Below the pieces are notes generated by a model. It searched no databases and was not told where the DNA came from. It saw nothing but the letters and a program-made list of their open reading frames with translations. A stretch of 64,000 bases of DNA, taken from Deinococcus rhizophilus (GTDB lineage Bacteria > Deinococcota > Deinococci > Deinococcales > Deinococcaceae). Every line of letters begins with the position of its first letter. Positions within the stretch are counted from its first letter, which is position 1. Of the stretch, positions 15,862-25,574 are shown in pieces. The stretch spans positions 4,794-68,793 of the forward strand of contig NZ_JASNGB010000001.1 of assembly GCF_030271215.1 (NCBI RefSeq), read 5' to 3'. The translations under genes were made by a program, and so were the position numbers.

Positions 15862-17615
15862 CAGGCGCTCCCCTCCTTCGCGGTCTTGAGTTGCTGCTCA
15901 GCGGCCGTGAGCTGACGGGTCTGCCGCGCGGCCGTCTGGATGGTCGTGTGGTAGCTGCTGTGGGTCCGCACCCGCCGCAGCTCCGTCACGACCTGGCTCA
16001 GTTGCAGGCCGTCCGGGCGGGGCAGCCCTGTGATGACCGCGGGCGCGATCAGCCGCCCGGCCACCTCCCCCTGGAAGGTCGGATCGCTGTAGGTCGGCGC
16101 GTCCCAGCCGTCCGGAAGGTTCTCCGGGGGTAAGGCCTCGGCCAGCGCATCTGTGATGGCCCCCGGCCGTCCCACCTCCAGGTGCACCCGCCCGCCGCGC
16201 ACCAGGGTCACGTAGGCGGGCAGGGACGCGTCCCGCCCTGGACGGCGTCGGTAGACCTGCTGGGCCGCCGGGAAGTCCACCCACACCTCCAGGAGGTAGT
16301 GGTAGGTGCCGCCCCCGATGCTCTCGTACGCCTCAGCGATCAGGTCCTGGGGCGGCGAGAGGCGCAGTTGCAGCTCCGCACCCTGCAGGGGCCGCTCGCC
16401 CTGGGAGAGGTGTGAGAGTGCGTCCTCCCACCGCCCGTCCGGGGTCTGACTGAGCCAGTCCCGCAGGGACAGCACGGCGCCCGTGTCTGCCGCCGTGGGA
16501 GCGGCCAGCTCGTAGTCCTCGTGGGCCGGTGGGGTGAGCGCTTCCTTCCCGCCAGTCACGTAGGCCCGGAAAGGGAACAGCAGGTTCTTCAGCGACCAGC
16601 GGGCGGCCAGGGCGTGCCGACTGGTCGCGCTCTCCCGCACGATCTGGCTGAGCGGCACGCTGATGCGGACCTTCACCCGCACGCTGGAGCGGGGTGCCGG
16701 AGCGTCCCCCCTCACCGTGGCGGCGGCGGGCAGGGTCAGGTAGACCGTCTTCTCGGGGCGTGGCCCCGTGAAATTGGCCTGCCCGTAGGTCGCTTCGATG
16801 CCCTCATCCGCCTGATCGGCACTGCGGCTGATCAGTTGCACGAAGTTCAGCCGGACCACGAACTCGACGTCGGGGAGGATGAGGTTGTCGGTCCCCGCCG
16901 CCGCCAGCACCCGTGGCGTGAGGACAGTGGGGCGGAGCCGGGTCTGCACCAGGGTGGCCCAGCGCTCGCCCGGGTTGCCCACGGCCTCGGTCACGTAGGC
17001 CTGACGCTCGTAGCCGCTGCTCTGGAGGCGCTGGACCTGCTCGGCCCCCAGGTTGACGGGGGCGCCTCCCGAGGGCCGCCCGATGACCCGCTGCCCGTCC
17101 GGGCGCACGCCCCAGCCGCCGTCCGGGAAAGGTGCCAGCAGCCGGGCGTGGTGCGCCTCGACGGTCTCCCCGCGTTTGGGCTCGCCCAGCTCGAGGCCGT
17201 GGGCACTGATGGTGTCGTTCACCCAGCCGCCCACGGCGGTGTAGGTTCCCGCGAGGCCTTTGGCGTCGAGGTCCCCCAGGCCCAGGACGGGGAGGGTGTA
17301 GCTGCCGCCCAGCTCGCTGCGGCCGCCGCGCAGGATGCCCGCGGTGCCGATGAAGTCGGGTTTCTGGCCCGTGTCGGGTTGCTCCCAGATCAGGAGCAGG
17401 CGGGAGTCGGGAGGCCAGCCGGGGTCGTGGTCGAGTCCCAGCTCGCCGTAGCGGCACTCGTGGATGGGGCCGTGAGTGAAGGCCCAGGCCCCGTTGAGGG
17501 GTCCTGGGTTGGCGGGGGTCCAGACGGTCTCCAGGCTGAAGTTGCCGCCTGGGTCGATTCGGTAGACGTGAATGACCCAGGGCTCGCGCCCTGGGTGATA
17601 GCTGCCGGTGAGCAT
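15858..17615 (-). CDS. Tail protein downstream of the tape measure, 585 aa
   Basis: It is the first gene after the tape measure, where siphoviruses encode distal tail or baseplate hub proteins. The N-terminal part is Trp-rich (REPWVIHVYRIDPGGNFSLE). The central part (about 270-420) is beta-rich with a SSVRVKVRISVPLSQIV stretch, and the C-terminal 60 residues are a Gln/Arg-rich helix. No enzymatic motif is recognised. Start and stop both form short overlaps or gaps with neighbours in one operon. Confidence 0.65.
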   Translation of the reverse strand: MLTGSYHPGREPWVIHVYRIDPGGNFSLETVWTPANPGPLNGAWAFTHGPIHECRYGELGLDHDPGWPPDSRLLLIWEQPDTGQKPDFIGTAGILRGGRSELGGSYTLPVLGLGDLDAKGLAGTYTAVGGWVNDTISAHGLELGEPKRGETVEAHHARLLAPFPDGGWGVRPDGQRVIGRPSGGAPVNLGAEQVQRLQSSGYERQAYVTEAVGNPGERWATLVQTRLRPTVLTPRVLAAAGTDNLILPDVEFVVRLNFVQLISRSADQADEGIEATYGQANFTGPRPEKTVYLTLPAAATVRGDAPAPRSSVRVKVRISVPLSQIVRESATSRHALAARWSLKNLLFPFRAYVTGGKEALTPPAHEDYELAAPTAADTGAVLSLRDWLSQTPDGRWEDALSHLSQGERPLQGAELQLRLSPPQDLIAEAYESIGGGTYHYLLEVWVDFPAAQQVYRRRPGRDASLPAYVTLVRGGRVHLEVGRPGAITDALAEALPPENLPDGWDAPTYSDPTFQGEVAGRLIAPAVITGLPRPDGLQLSQVVTELRRVRTHSSYHTTIQTAARQTRQLTAAEQQLKTAKEGSAW

Positions 17616-17635
17616 GGCTCACCTCCTTTCATTGT

Positions 17636-20600
17636 TCAGAACACGGTGCGCGGAGGCGTGGGGGTGGCTCCTGCCACGCTCAGTCGCTCAGCGGCCTGGA
17701 AGATGATTCCTGCGGCCTGAGCCTGGATGCCCGCCGCCTCCCGCTGGAGCTGAGCCGCCGCCAGGTGAATCTGCCCGGCCTGGTCGTACAGGGCGAGCCG
17801 GTCGGTCAGCCGGGTGATGCTCGCCGAGAGCACCCCCCAGTCGGGCGGCGCGGCCTGCGCCCCGCCGATGACGACCGTGCTGCCGCCGCTGCCGCCGCCC
17901 ACGCCGCCATCCAGCTGGCGGCGCAGTTCGGCTTTCTTGGCCTCGTCCTGCTCCCGCTCGTACTGGTACCAGAGCTCCCGGCGCTGCCGGTCGTTCGCGG
18001 GGTCAGGGGCTCCCCCCGCCGCCTCATCCTTCTGGCTGCCGTAGCCGGGGAGGGTGGGGGCGATGTTGGCGATGGGCTCCATCGCGAGCCCCGCGTTGCG
18101 CTTGATGCGCTCGATGATGGCGGGGATGTCGCTGTAGCGCTGCTCCTGAATCGCCCTGGTCAGCTCGGCGAGGTCCTGGGCGACCGCCCCCTCCTTCAGG
18201 GCCGCGTCCACCATCGTTTTCAGGATGAGTTGCCCGACCTCCTGGTCGAAGGACTTGCTCCAGTCCTGCGCCCAGCTGGCCATATCGCCCTTCAGGAAGG
18301 CGTTGGTCATGCTGTTCTGGAACGCGCCGCTGATGCCCGCGCCCAGGGTGGCGAAGATGGTCTGGAGTTCGGCCAGGAGCTTGGCGCTCTCGGTCTTCAT
18401 GACCTCGGGGGCGCTGCCGGTGAGCCCCCACCACAGCCGCTTGAAGAACCCGGCGTTCGCCTGCTTCTCGCGGTTGGCAGCGTCCTGCTCCAGGGCCTTC
18501 TGCCAGGGAGACGTGAAGCCCCCGGTGGAGAGCCCCAGGGCGTCTTTCTGAAGCTTGGCCACCTCCAGCATCTCGGCCTTCCAGGCCCGGAACTTCGGCG
18601 AGAGGTTGAGCAGGGCGTTGCCGATCCCGTCGATGGCGCCGACGACCCCGGTGATCGCCTGAATCCAGCCGCCCACGTCGGCAGGATTGACCATCACCTT
18701 CGCGATGCCCACCGCCGCCGTCTGGGCGCTCTCGAAGCCCTTGGCGAACTCCTGCATGGAGTAGCCCAGCACGTCGTTGCCCATCACGTCGGCGATCTGG
18801 CCGATGCCCTGCACGATGAGCTTGGCGTCGTTCAGGAAGGAGTGCCCGAGGTTGAGGCCCTTCAGGATCTTGCTCTTGCCGATGACCTTCTCGATCTGCG
18901 CGGCGTAGGCCGGGTACTGAACCTGGAGGTCGCGCAGGCTGGCGATCTCCGCGTCGTACTGGGCCTGGAACTCCCGCCGGTCCAGCGTCACGAGGCCCAC
19001 CAGCTGCTGCTGCCCGTTGCGGATGCCGTTCAGGGCCTGCGCCCGCTCGGCCGTGGCGAGGGCCGCGCCGCCCAGCTCGCGGACCTCGGCGGCCCACGCC
19101 CGGTACCCGGCAGCAATGTCGTGTCGGCCCGCCGCTTCTGCCGCCTGCGCCAGACGCTCCAGCCGGGGCAGAGCGGTCAGCGCCTCAGCCCCGAACTCCT
19201 GTATACCGATGGCCCCCTGCCGCAGCCGGGTGGTCAGGCCGATCAGATCCTGGAGGGTGTCGGCCGCCTGCTGCTCGGCGGTATCAAGGTCGAGGGGTTC
19301 GCCGTTGATCTGCTCGATGGCCTCCTTCAGCCACTGGAGTTGCTGGGTGGTGAGCTGCCCCTTCTCGCGGGCCTCCTCCAGCCCGGCAATCAGACTGGGG
19401 AGGGCGGCCTCGTCCTCGGCCAGGTCCCGCAGGTCTCCCCCGACCCCCAGCCGCTCCATGAACTCGCCGTAGCGGTTGGCGGGGTTGGTCGCGGTGCGGG
19501 CGCCCCGGCTGACGGCGTCCTCCACCGTGTCCTCGGTGAGGGTGCCCAGCAGATCGAGGTACTCCTGCGCCCCTTTCACCCCGTCCTCCAGGCCCTTGCG
19601 GGTGGCGGCGGGGAGGGACTCGGCAACCCCGGACGCGAGGAACGTCCCCACGTCCTCCATCAGCCCGCGCAGGGCGGCAGGGTCGGTCTCGGCCTCCAGG
19701 CGGCTTTGCAGGTCTCCGGCCTGGATGATGGCGTCCAGCCCACCCCGCCCGGTCCCGCCCGTGCCGTAGCCCTCGCTGCCCGGGGTGTACCCGGTGGCCG
19801 TGGGGTAGGCCTGCTGGAGTTCGGAGCGCAGCTCGGCCAGGTAACCCTGGAGCCGGGCACGCAACCCCTTGGACAGGGTCTCGTCCGCCAGCTTCGTGGT
19901 CACCTGATCGATCTTGTCCGAGAGGTTGCCCTCCAGTCCGACCACGAAGGAATTGAACTCGGTGTTCAGTTCCAGCGCCTCGCCCAGCCCGTTGAGCTTG
20001 TCGATCACGGACTGAATGGCGCTGGCCACATCCTCTCCGTTCTCCAGGCGGGTGTAGAGGTCGTCGAGCGTTTCGTACAGGGCGCCGATGGCCCCCTCGG
20101 TGTCCCCCAGGGCTTCGAGCTCGTCGGCCGACTTCATGCCCTCGGACACGACCCGCTCGATCGCCTCGGCCTCCAGCGTCCACACGGCGGTGCGGTCGGC
20201 GATGGCCTGTTTGACCTGTTGCACCACGTCGGCAGCAACCTTGCCCTCGGCGGCGAGTTCCTCCAGCACGCGGACGTACTGTTCGGTGGCCTCGGTGCCC
20301 AGCGGGATCTGCTCGAGAGCATCCTCCAGGGTGACGGTGTAGCCCTGCCCCGCGCGGGCCGCCCGGTCGTGGCTGTCGGCGAGGTTGCCGTAGGCCCCGG
20401 AGGCGATCATCGCGTCAATGCCCTGCTGGTACAGGGCCTCAGCGCTGGCCCGCGCCCCCACGAGGTAGGCGTTGCCGGTCAGGCCCGCCCGGGCGATGGC
20501 CGCGTCGATCTCGTCGATCTTCTCCCGGAAGGCGTCCAGGGTGCCCTGATCCACCGAGTCGGCAGCGATCTTGCCCCGGATGCCGTCGGCCAGCTCGGAG

Positions 20601-23600
20601 TAGGCGTCCCGCAGCTCGCGGACCTTGTCGGTCTGCTTCCTGAGGGCCGCCGTGGTCCGCTCAGCTGCCTGGTCGTCGGCTTCGTTGTAGGCCCGCTGGC
20701 GCTCGCGCTCCAGCAGCCCCAGGTCCACCGCGAACTGAGGGTCTTTCGGGCGCCCGGCGTACTGGTTCTCCAGATCCCGCTTGGAATCGGCGAACCGGGC
20801 ATCCGCGACCGCCCGTCGGGCCAGCCGGATTTTCTCGGCGTAGAGCTCTTCGAGCCGCAGCTCCTCCGCGAGGTTGCCCTCGACCCCCTTGAGGTCCAGA
20901 CCCCGGAGACGCTCGATCTCCCCCAGGGCCAGCTCCGCGCCCTTGATGTCGGCCTGCCGGGCGGCCTCGGCCCCCTGAGCGAGGCGCTGGGCCAGCACCT
21001 TGTTGCGGGCCTCCTCCTTCTGGCGTGCTTCTTCAGCCTCGCGCTCGCGGGTCTGGCGCCCCTTTTCTTCCTCCTGCCGCACCGCTTTCTCGGCGGCCGC
21101 CACGGCCGCGACGCGGGTTTCCCGCAGCCTGGTCAGCCCTGCCTGGTACTCGGCTTCGTTGGCGTCGAGGGCCGCTTGATTCCCCACGTCCCCCCGGTCG
21201 GCCTTGACCTTCTTCGTCAGCAGGATCGCGGCTTCCCGGTCGAACTGGGCCTGGGAATATTTCCGGGTCAGCTCCAGTTGTTTCTGGGCATTGCCTTCGG
21301 CGCGGGCGATTTCCCCGTCCTCCAGGGTCTTGAGTCGGTCCGCCGAGGCGCGGGCTTCCCGCTCCTTCCCGGCGGCGACCTCGGCGGCGAACTTCTTCTC
21401 CTCCTCGACGCGGCTGCGCCCGGCCTGCTGGATGGCCTCGCGCTGCTCGCGCTGGGCGGTCTGGTTGGCGTCCTTCTCCTGCTGCCGGTTCTCGGCCTTG
21501 CGGCGGGCGACCTCGGCATCGACCTCTTCGGTCGTGAGGACCTTGGCATCTTCGCTCTGGCGGTAAGCCTCGGCCTCCGCGTCCTTCCCCTTCTTGATGG
21601 CGGCGTTCAGCGCGTAGTGGGCGCGGAGAATCGCGGGGGAAGTCCGCGCGATGATCGCTTCCTTCTGCTTGGCGGTCAGGCCCTCCTGGGCCAGTTCTTC
21701 TTTCTGGGTCCGCTCCAGGGTGGCCAGGGCCCGCTTGTAGCTCTCCTCCTTGCCCTTCTGAACCCCCTGCGCGATGGTCTGGAGGGCACGGGCACGGGCC
21801 TGCTCGCGGCGGGTGCGCTCGTCCCCGGCCTGGTCTTCCTCGCGGGCGAGCTTGTCGCGCTGCTGCCGGGCCTTTCCAGCCGCGTCCCCGGCGAGGTCGA
21901 GGAGGGCACGGGCACGGTCGGTCTCGCCGTTCTTTTTGCGCTCTGCCTCCGCGGCCGTCCTCGCGGCCCGGCTGATGTTGTCCAGGCTCTTGACGTACTG
22001 GGCCGCGTTGTCGCTGAGCTTGAACTGGGAATCGGCGGTCGAGAGGCGGTCCTTCAGCCCGTCGAATTCCTTGCCGAACTGGCTGGCGGTGCGGGTCGAT
22101 TTCCCGAGTTCGCCGCGCACCAGCTCCACGGCGGCGGCAGCGCGGGGACCGCTGTCCTCGAAGGCTTTCAGGGCCTCGCGGGCCGCGTTCCAGCCCCCGA
22201 TATCCTTGGCCTTTTTGGTCGCCTCGATCCGGTCGAGGATGCGCTTGGCCTCGGCGAGCAGGGCCTCATCGGTCTTCGCGGTGCGCGGGGCATTGGAGAC
22301 GCCGGGGCTGGCCGTAGATGTCCCTGCCCGCCCCGCGTAGGGGGAGGTGGGGGCCCGATAGACCGTGGCGCTCCGGGCGTCCGAACCGATGTCGCGCACC
22401 CGGGTGATCCCGTCCGTGACCCCGTCGCTCTGGGTGCCCGGATTGTCGATCACCCGGACCACCCCGTTCTGATTGCCCGCGATCACGCCCGCGTGCATGC
22501 CGCTCCCGCGCGGGCTGTAGACGTTGCCGTTGCCGGTCTTGAAAATCACGAGGTCGCCGGGGCGGGCTTCGCTCAGGCTGACCTGCTCGTATCCGCTGGC
22601 CTTCGCGTTCTTCTCCAGGGTCGGAACCCAGGCGTTTTCCTTGGCGGTCCCGACGATCTTGCCGCCCAGGACGTTCATGATCTCGTAGGCCACGATGGCG
22701 CAGTCGGACGCCACGCGCGGGTCCCGCTTGAACACGTCCGCCAGCCCGCTGATGAAGTCCAGCGTCCATTTGCCCGCCGCCTCCTGGCCCGCCCGCACCT
22801 GCCCCGGCATGAGCGGCCCCTGCCCGGCCAGGACGTTGGGGCCGCTGGCCGTCTGGCCTGACGTGGGCAGCCCCAGCGACTTCGCCAGCCGGTCGGAAGC
22901 CTCGGCATTGCGGGCCAGGGCGTCCACCAGCATCTGCTGGTACTTCGGCATGTTGGCGGCGATCTCGCGCTGCTGCCCCAGGATGGCCCAGGGGGTCACC
23001 TGCTGTTTCAGCGCACCCGCCTTGATCAGCTCGGCCTGGAGTTCAGCGGGCTTGAACCTCTCGACGATGTTCTCCCAGCGCTGGACCCAGTTGTCCACCT
23101 CCAGCGCGAGGCCGTCCTTGATGCCCTGCCCGGCCCCGAAGAAGAACTTCAGGATCTTGGTCGTCGCGTCGTCGCCCGCCTCGATCTTGAGGGTGGCCTT
23201 GATCTCGCCGGGCGATTTCACGTTGTTCAGCTCGCGCACGAGCTCGGCGATCTTGTCGACGAGCGGCGTCGCCACCTCGTTCAGGAACTTCGTGAAGGTG
23301 GGCAGGATGCCGCTCGCGTAGGCGATCTGGAGCTTCTCGGTGGCCCGCAGCCACTCCAGGGTCGCGCCCCGGGCATTGTCCATCTTCTCGGCGGCGCTGC
23401 GGGTCGCCTCTCCGGTCTGGTTGAGCAGTCGGGTGCGCTCGCGCAGGCCGTCGGCCCCCTTGTCGATCAGGAGGTTGATCATGCGGACTGCGTCGGAGCC
23501 GAACACGGTTTCCAGCGTCATGGCCCGCTGCTCGTCGCTCATCCCGGCGGTGGCGTCCGCCAGCTTGCCGATCACGGCCTCCATCCCGATGAACTGGCCC

Positions 23601-25063
23601 TGGGCATCGAACGCGCTGAACTTCAGCTTGTCCATCACCCGCGAGGCCGCCTCGGAGTTGGGCGTCAGGGCCATAAACATGGATTTGAGGCTGGTGCCCG
23701 CGTCCGATGCGCTGAGCATGGCGTCGGTCCCGATGGAGAGCAGGGAGACGTACTCCCGAAAATCCAGCCCGAACGTCTTCGCCACGGCGCCGCCCGCCGC
23801 GATCCCGTCCTTCAGGTTGTCCATCCGGAGGGTCGTGTTGTTGACCGCCGCGGAGATGGTGTCGGCCACGCTGGGGAGCTGGGCCGCCTCCAGTTTGAAT
23901 GCATTCATCGCCCCGGCGCTGACCTGAGCCGCCTGCGCCAGGTCGCCCGTGGTGGCCCGCGCGAGGGTCATGCTGGCGATCAGGGCGCCGTCCAGCACCT
24001 GCGCGGCGCTCACGCCGCTGGACCCCAGTTCCTCGATCCCGGCAGCCGCCTGGGTCGCGCTGAACCCCAGCCCCTTGCCCATATTGAGGGCCGCGTCGTT
24101 CAGCCGGGCGAACTCCTCGGCATTGGCGCCCACGCTGACCTTCGCGGCGTCCATGATGGCCTCGAAGTTCATCGCGGTGCGCCCGGCGTTGACCGTCGCG
24201 GTCGCCAGGACGCCCACCCCGACGGCGGCCCCGGCGGTCGCGGCTCCCAGGAAGCCAGATGCCGCCGCCGCCCCGTTCACGGCCGTGGTCAGCGCGGTGG
24301 CCTGGGCGGCGGCGGCTCCCAGACTGGGGCTCATGGCCGCCGCCCCGTTCTGGAGTCCGGTGAGCAGGCGGGGCATGTTGGCCTGGAGGGCGTTGCTCAC
24401 ATTGCCCGATAAGCCCAGCGGGTTGACCCCACCCGCGAGGGTGTTGCGCTCACGGGCCAGCCGCTGCTGCATCTGGGCGAGCTGGGTGAGTTCTTTCGTG
24501 GTGAGGTCGGTCCGCCTACCGAGGGCGGCCATCCCCTCTTCCAGTTCCTTCACGGCCTGGCGATAGACCTGGGCCGCGCGGGCCTTGGCCTGCATGTCGG
24601 CTCCCACCCCGGCCTGCTTGTCGTACTCGGCGCGGGCACGGGCATGGGCCAGACGCACCTGGTCGATCAGGTTCTGGCGCTCGCGCATGGCGGCGCGGAC
24701 CGTTTGCTGGGCGTCACGCTCGGCCTGGGCTCCCATTCGGGCCGTGAGGGTCGCCTGTGCCCCCTGAGCCCGCAGGGAGGCCGTGAGCGCGTCAGAGGCG
24801 GCCTTCTGCGAGCGGGCCTCAGCGGCCTGCTGCCGGGCGGCGGCCACGGCCGCGTCGGACTGCGCCTTCATGACGCGGGCGTTCTCGCGGGCACTCGCCG
24901 CGACCCCCTTGAGCAAGTCGGTGCCCTGGGACTCCTTCTTCAGGTCGCGCATCAGGGTCCGGATGTTGCCGAGCTGATCGGCCATCAGCTTGAGGTTTTC
25001 CTCGCCGCTGGTTTTCCCGACGAGGTGGAGTTCGAGCTTGCGGCTGTCTTGCGTCATGGGCAC
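17636..25063 (-). CDS. Tail tape measure protein (TP901-type) with NlpC/P60-like domain
   Basis: 2475 residues. The N-terminal 180 residues are an Ala/Arg/Gln-rich coiled coil. Residues about 290-570 match the TP901 tape-measure core (MNFEAIMDAAKVSVGANAEE; LGFSATQAAAGIEELGSSGV; MKLS-like helices). Around 780-900 lies a cysteine-peptidase-like domain with SDCAIVAYE (Cys near 786), ARPGDLVIFKTG and MHAGVIAGN (His near 857), the order of NlpC/P60 or CHAP muralytic domains. Very long charged coiled coils fill 1000-1500. At roughly 1.5 angstrom per residue the tail would be about 370 nm long, an estimate from the family rule. Confidence 0.9.
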   Translation of the reverse strand: MPMTQDSRKLELHLVGKTSGEENLKLMADQLGNIRTLMRDLKKESQGTDLLKGVAASARENARVMKAQSDAAVAAARQQAAEARSQKAASDALTASLRAQGAQATLTARMGAQAERDAQQTVRAAMRERQNLIDQVRLAHARARAEYDKQAGVGADMQAKARAAQVYRQAVKELEEGMAALGRRTDLTTKELTQLAQMQQRLARERNTLAGGVNPLGLSGNVSNALQANMPRLLTGLQNGAAAMSPSLGAAAAQATALTTAVNGAAAASGFLGAATAGAAVGVGVLATATVNAGRTAMNFEAIMDAAKVSVGANAEEFARLNDAALNMGKGLGFSATQAAAGIEELGSSGVSAAQVLDGALIASMTLARATTGDLAQAAQVSAGAMNAFKLEAAQLPSVADTISAAVNNTTLRMDNLKDGIAAGGAVAKTFGLDFREYVSLLSIGTDAMLSASDAGTSLKSMFMALTPNSEAASRVMDKLKFSAFDAQGQFIGMEAVIGKLADATAGMSDEQRAMTLETVFGSDAVRMINLLIDKGADGLRERTRLLNQTGEATRSAAEKMDNARGATLEWLRATEKLQIAYASGILPTFTKFLNEVATPLVDKIAELVRELNNVKSPGEIKATLKIEAGDDATTKILKFFFGAGQGIKDGLALEVDNWVQRWENIVERFKPAELQAELIKAGALKQQVTPWAILGQQREIAANMPKYQQMLVDALARNAEASDRLAKSLGLPTSGQTASGPNVLAGQGPLMPGQVRAGQEAAGKWTLDFISGLADVFKRDPRVASDCAIVAYEIMNVLGGKIVGTAKENAWVPTLEKNAKASGYEQVSLSEARPGDLVIFKTGNGNVYSPRGSGMHAGVIAGNQNGVVRVIDNPGTQSDGVTDGITRVRDIGSDARSATVYRAPTSPYAGRAGTSTASPGVSNAPRTAKTDEALLAEAKRILDRIEATKKAKDIGGWNAAREALKAFEDSGPRAAAAVELVRGELGKSTRTASQFGKEFDGLKDRLSTADSQFKLSDNAAQYVKSLDNISRAARTAAEAERKKNGETDRARALLDLAGDAAGKARQQRDKLAREEDQAGDERTRREQARARALQTIAQGVQKGKEESYKRALATLERTQKEELAQEGLTAKQKEAIIARTSPAILRAHYALNAAIKKGKDAEAEAYRQSEDAKVLTTEEVDAEVARRKAENRQQEKDANQTAQREQREAIQQAGRSRVEEEKKFAAEVAAGKEREARASADRLKTLEDGEIARAEGNAQKQLELTRKYSQAQFDREAAILLTKKVKADRGDVGNQAALDANEAEYQAGLTRLRETRVAAVAAAEKAVRQEEEKGRQTREREAEEARQKEEARNKVLAQRLAQGAEAARQADIKGAELALGEIERLRGLDLKGVEGNLAEELRLEELYAEKIRLARRAVADARFADSKRDLENQYAGRPKDPQFAVDLGLLERERQRAYNEADDQAAERTTAALRKQTDKVRELRDAYSELADGIRGKIAADSVDQGTLDAFREKIDEIDAAIARAGLTGNAYLVGARASAEALYQQGIDAMIASGAYGNLADSHDRAARAGQGYTVTLEDALEQIPLGTEATEQYVRVLEELAAEGKVAADVVQQVKQAIADRTAVWTLEAEAIERVVSEGMKSADELEALGDTEGAIGALYETLDDLYTRLENGEDVASAIQSVIDKLNGLGEALELNTEFNSFVVGLEGNLSDKIDQVTTKLADETLSKGLRARLQGYLAELRSELQQAYPTATGYTPGSEGYGTGGTGRGGLDAIIQAGDLQSRLEAETDPAALRGLMEDVGTFLASGVAESLPAATRKGLEDGVKGAQEYLDLLGTLTEDTVEDAVSRGARTATNPANRYGEFMERLGVGGDLRDLAEDEAALPSLIAGLEEAREKGQLTTQQLQWLKEAIEQINGEPLDLDTAEQQAADTLQDLIGLTTRLRQGAIGIQEFGAEALTALPRLERLAQAAEAAGRHDIAAGYRAWAAEVRELGGAALATAERAQALNGIRNGQQQLVGLVTLDRREFQAQYDAEIASLRDLQVQYPAYAAQIEKVIGKSKILKGLNLGHSFLNDAKLIVQGIGQIADVMGNDVLGYSMQEFAKGFESAQTAAVGIAKVMVNPADVGGWIQAITGVVGAIDGIGNALLNLSPKFRAWKAEMLEVAKLQKDALGLSTGGFTSPWQKALEQDAANREKQANAGFFKRLWWGLTGSAPEVMKTESAKLLAELQTIFATLGAGISGAFQNSMTNAFLKGDMASWAQDWSKSFDQEVGQLILKTMVDAALKEGAVAQDLAELTRAIQEQRYSDIPAIIERIKRNAGLAMEPIANIAPTLPGYGSQKDEAAGGAPDPANDRQRRELWYQYEREQDEAKKAELRRQLDGGVGGGSGGSTVVIGGAQAAPPDWGVLSASITRLTDRLALYDQAGQIHLAAAQLQREAAGIQAQAAGIIFQAAERLSVAGATPTPPRTVF

Positions 25064-25083
25064 CTCCCCACCGGGGGGACATG

Positions 25084-25106
25084 AAAAACCGCCCCGGTGG
25101 GGGCGG
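25084..25106 (-). terminator. Rho-independent terminator
   Basis: CCGCCCC (25089-25095) pairs with GGGGCGG (25100-25106), with five Ts after the stem on the minus strand. It lies just upstream of the tape-measure start and after the small membrane-protein gene, so it ends that gene's transcript or limits read-through into the tape measure. Confidence 0.75.
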
Positions 25107-25132
25107 CAGCAGGGGTGAAGCGGGGCGCGGGG

Positions 25133-25552
25133 TCAGGTGAAGAGGACCACTCCCAGGGCTGCGAGAAACAGAATGGCCACCACCAGGATCAGCCGCTGAG
25201 TCAGCTGCCCCTGACGCCGGGCTTCCTCGGCAACCTCAGCCTGAGGCTCGTATAGTCGGTCATAGGCCGCGTTGTAATGGATGAAGCTCCCAATGAGCCC
25301 CACCAGCCACGCGATCCAGGGAGAGGCGATGAAAGCCAGGGCCACGGCTCCCAGCAGCCAGGCGATACCCGGCCCCATCTGGCGGATGAACATCAGGCCG
25401 CCACCACTGATCAGCAGGTTGAGCAGGGCGCCTGCCAGGTAGTTAGGTCGCTCCCGTACGCGCCGCTCAGCCTCCAATTCGGTCCGGACCTTGAAGCGTT
25501 CGGCCTCCTCGGCGCGGATGCGGGCGCGGGTCGCTTCGTCGAGGTCGGTCAT
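25133..25552 (-). CDS. Small multi-pass membrane protein (probable moron), 139 aa
   Basis: A charged N-terminal helix (residues 1-36) precedes two or three hydrophobic segments (LAGALLNLLISGGGLMFI; GIAWLLGAVALAFIASPWIAW), and a last helix forms the C-terminus (LILVVAILFLAALGVVLF). A membrane protein between tape-measure and chaperone genes is not part of the normal tail order. TAACCT lies 6 nt before the ATG and a T-tailed terminator follows, so it may be a separately transcribed lysogeny-expressed gene, for example for superinfection exclusion (inference). Confidence 0.65.
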   Translation of the reverse strand: MTDLDEATRARIRAEEAERFKVRTELEAERRVRERPNYLAGALLNLLISGGGLMFIRQMGPGIAWLLGAVALAFIASPWIAWLVGLIGSFIHYNAAYDRLYEPQAEVAEEARRQGQLTQRLILVVAILFLAALGVVLFT

Positions 25553-25558
25553 GGACTC

Positions 25559-25564
25559 AGGTTA
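25559..25564 (-). promoter_or_regulatory. Candidate leaderless -10 box
   Basis: Minus-strand TAACCT ends 6 nt before the ATG at 25552, with no Shine-Dalgarno sequence present. A matching -35 box is not evident. Confidence 0.35.
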
Positions 25565-25574
25565 CCCGGGGGAC

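Noticed and set aside
17765..22861. A 1698-residue open frame on the + strand opposite the tape measure gene
   Set aside because: It is an antisense shadow: high GC at third positions of the tape measure gene keeps the opposite frame open. The translation is a low-complexity Gly/Leu/Arg/Val/Gln mix without domains or a start signal.
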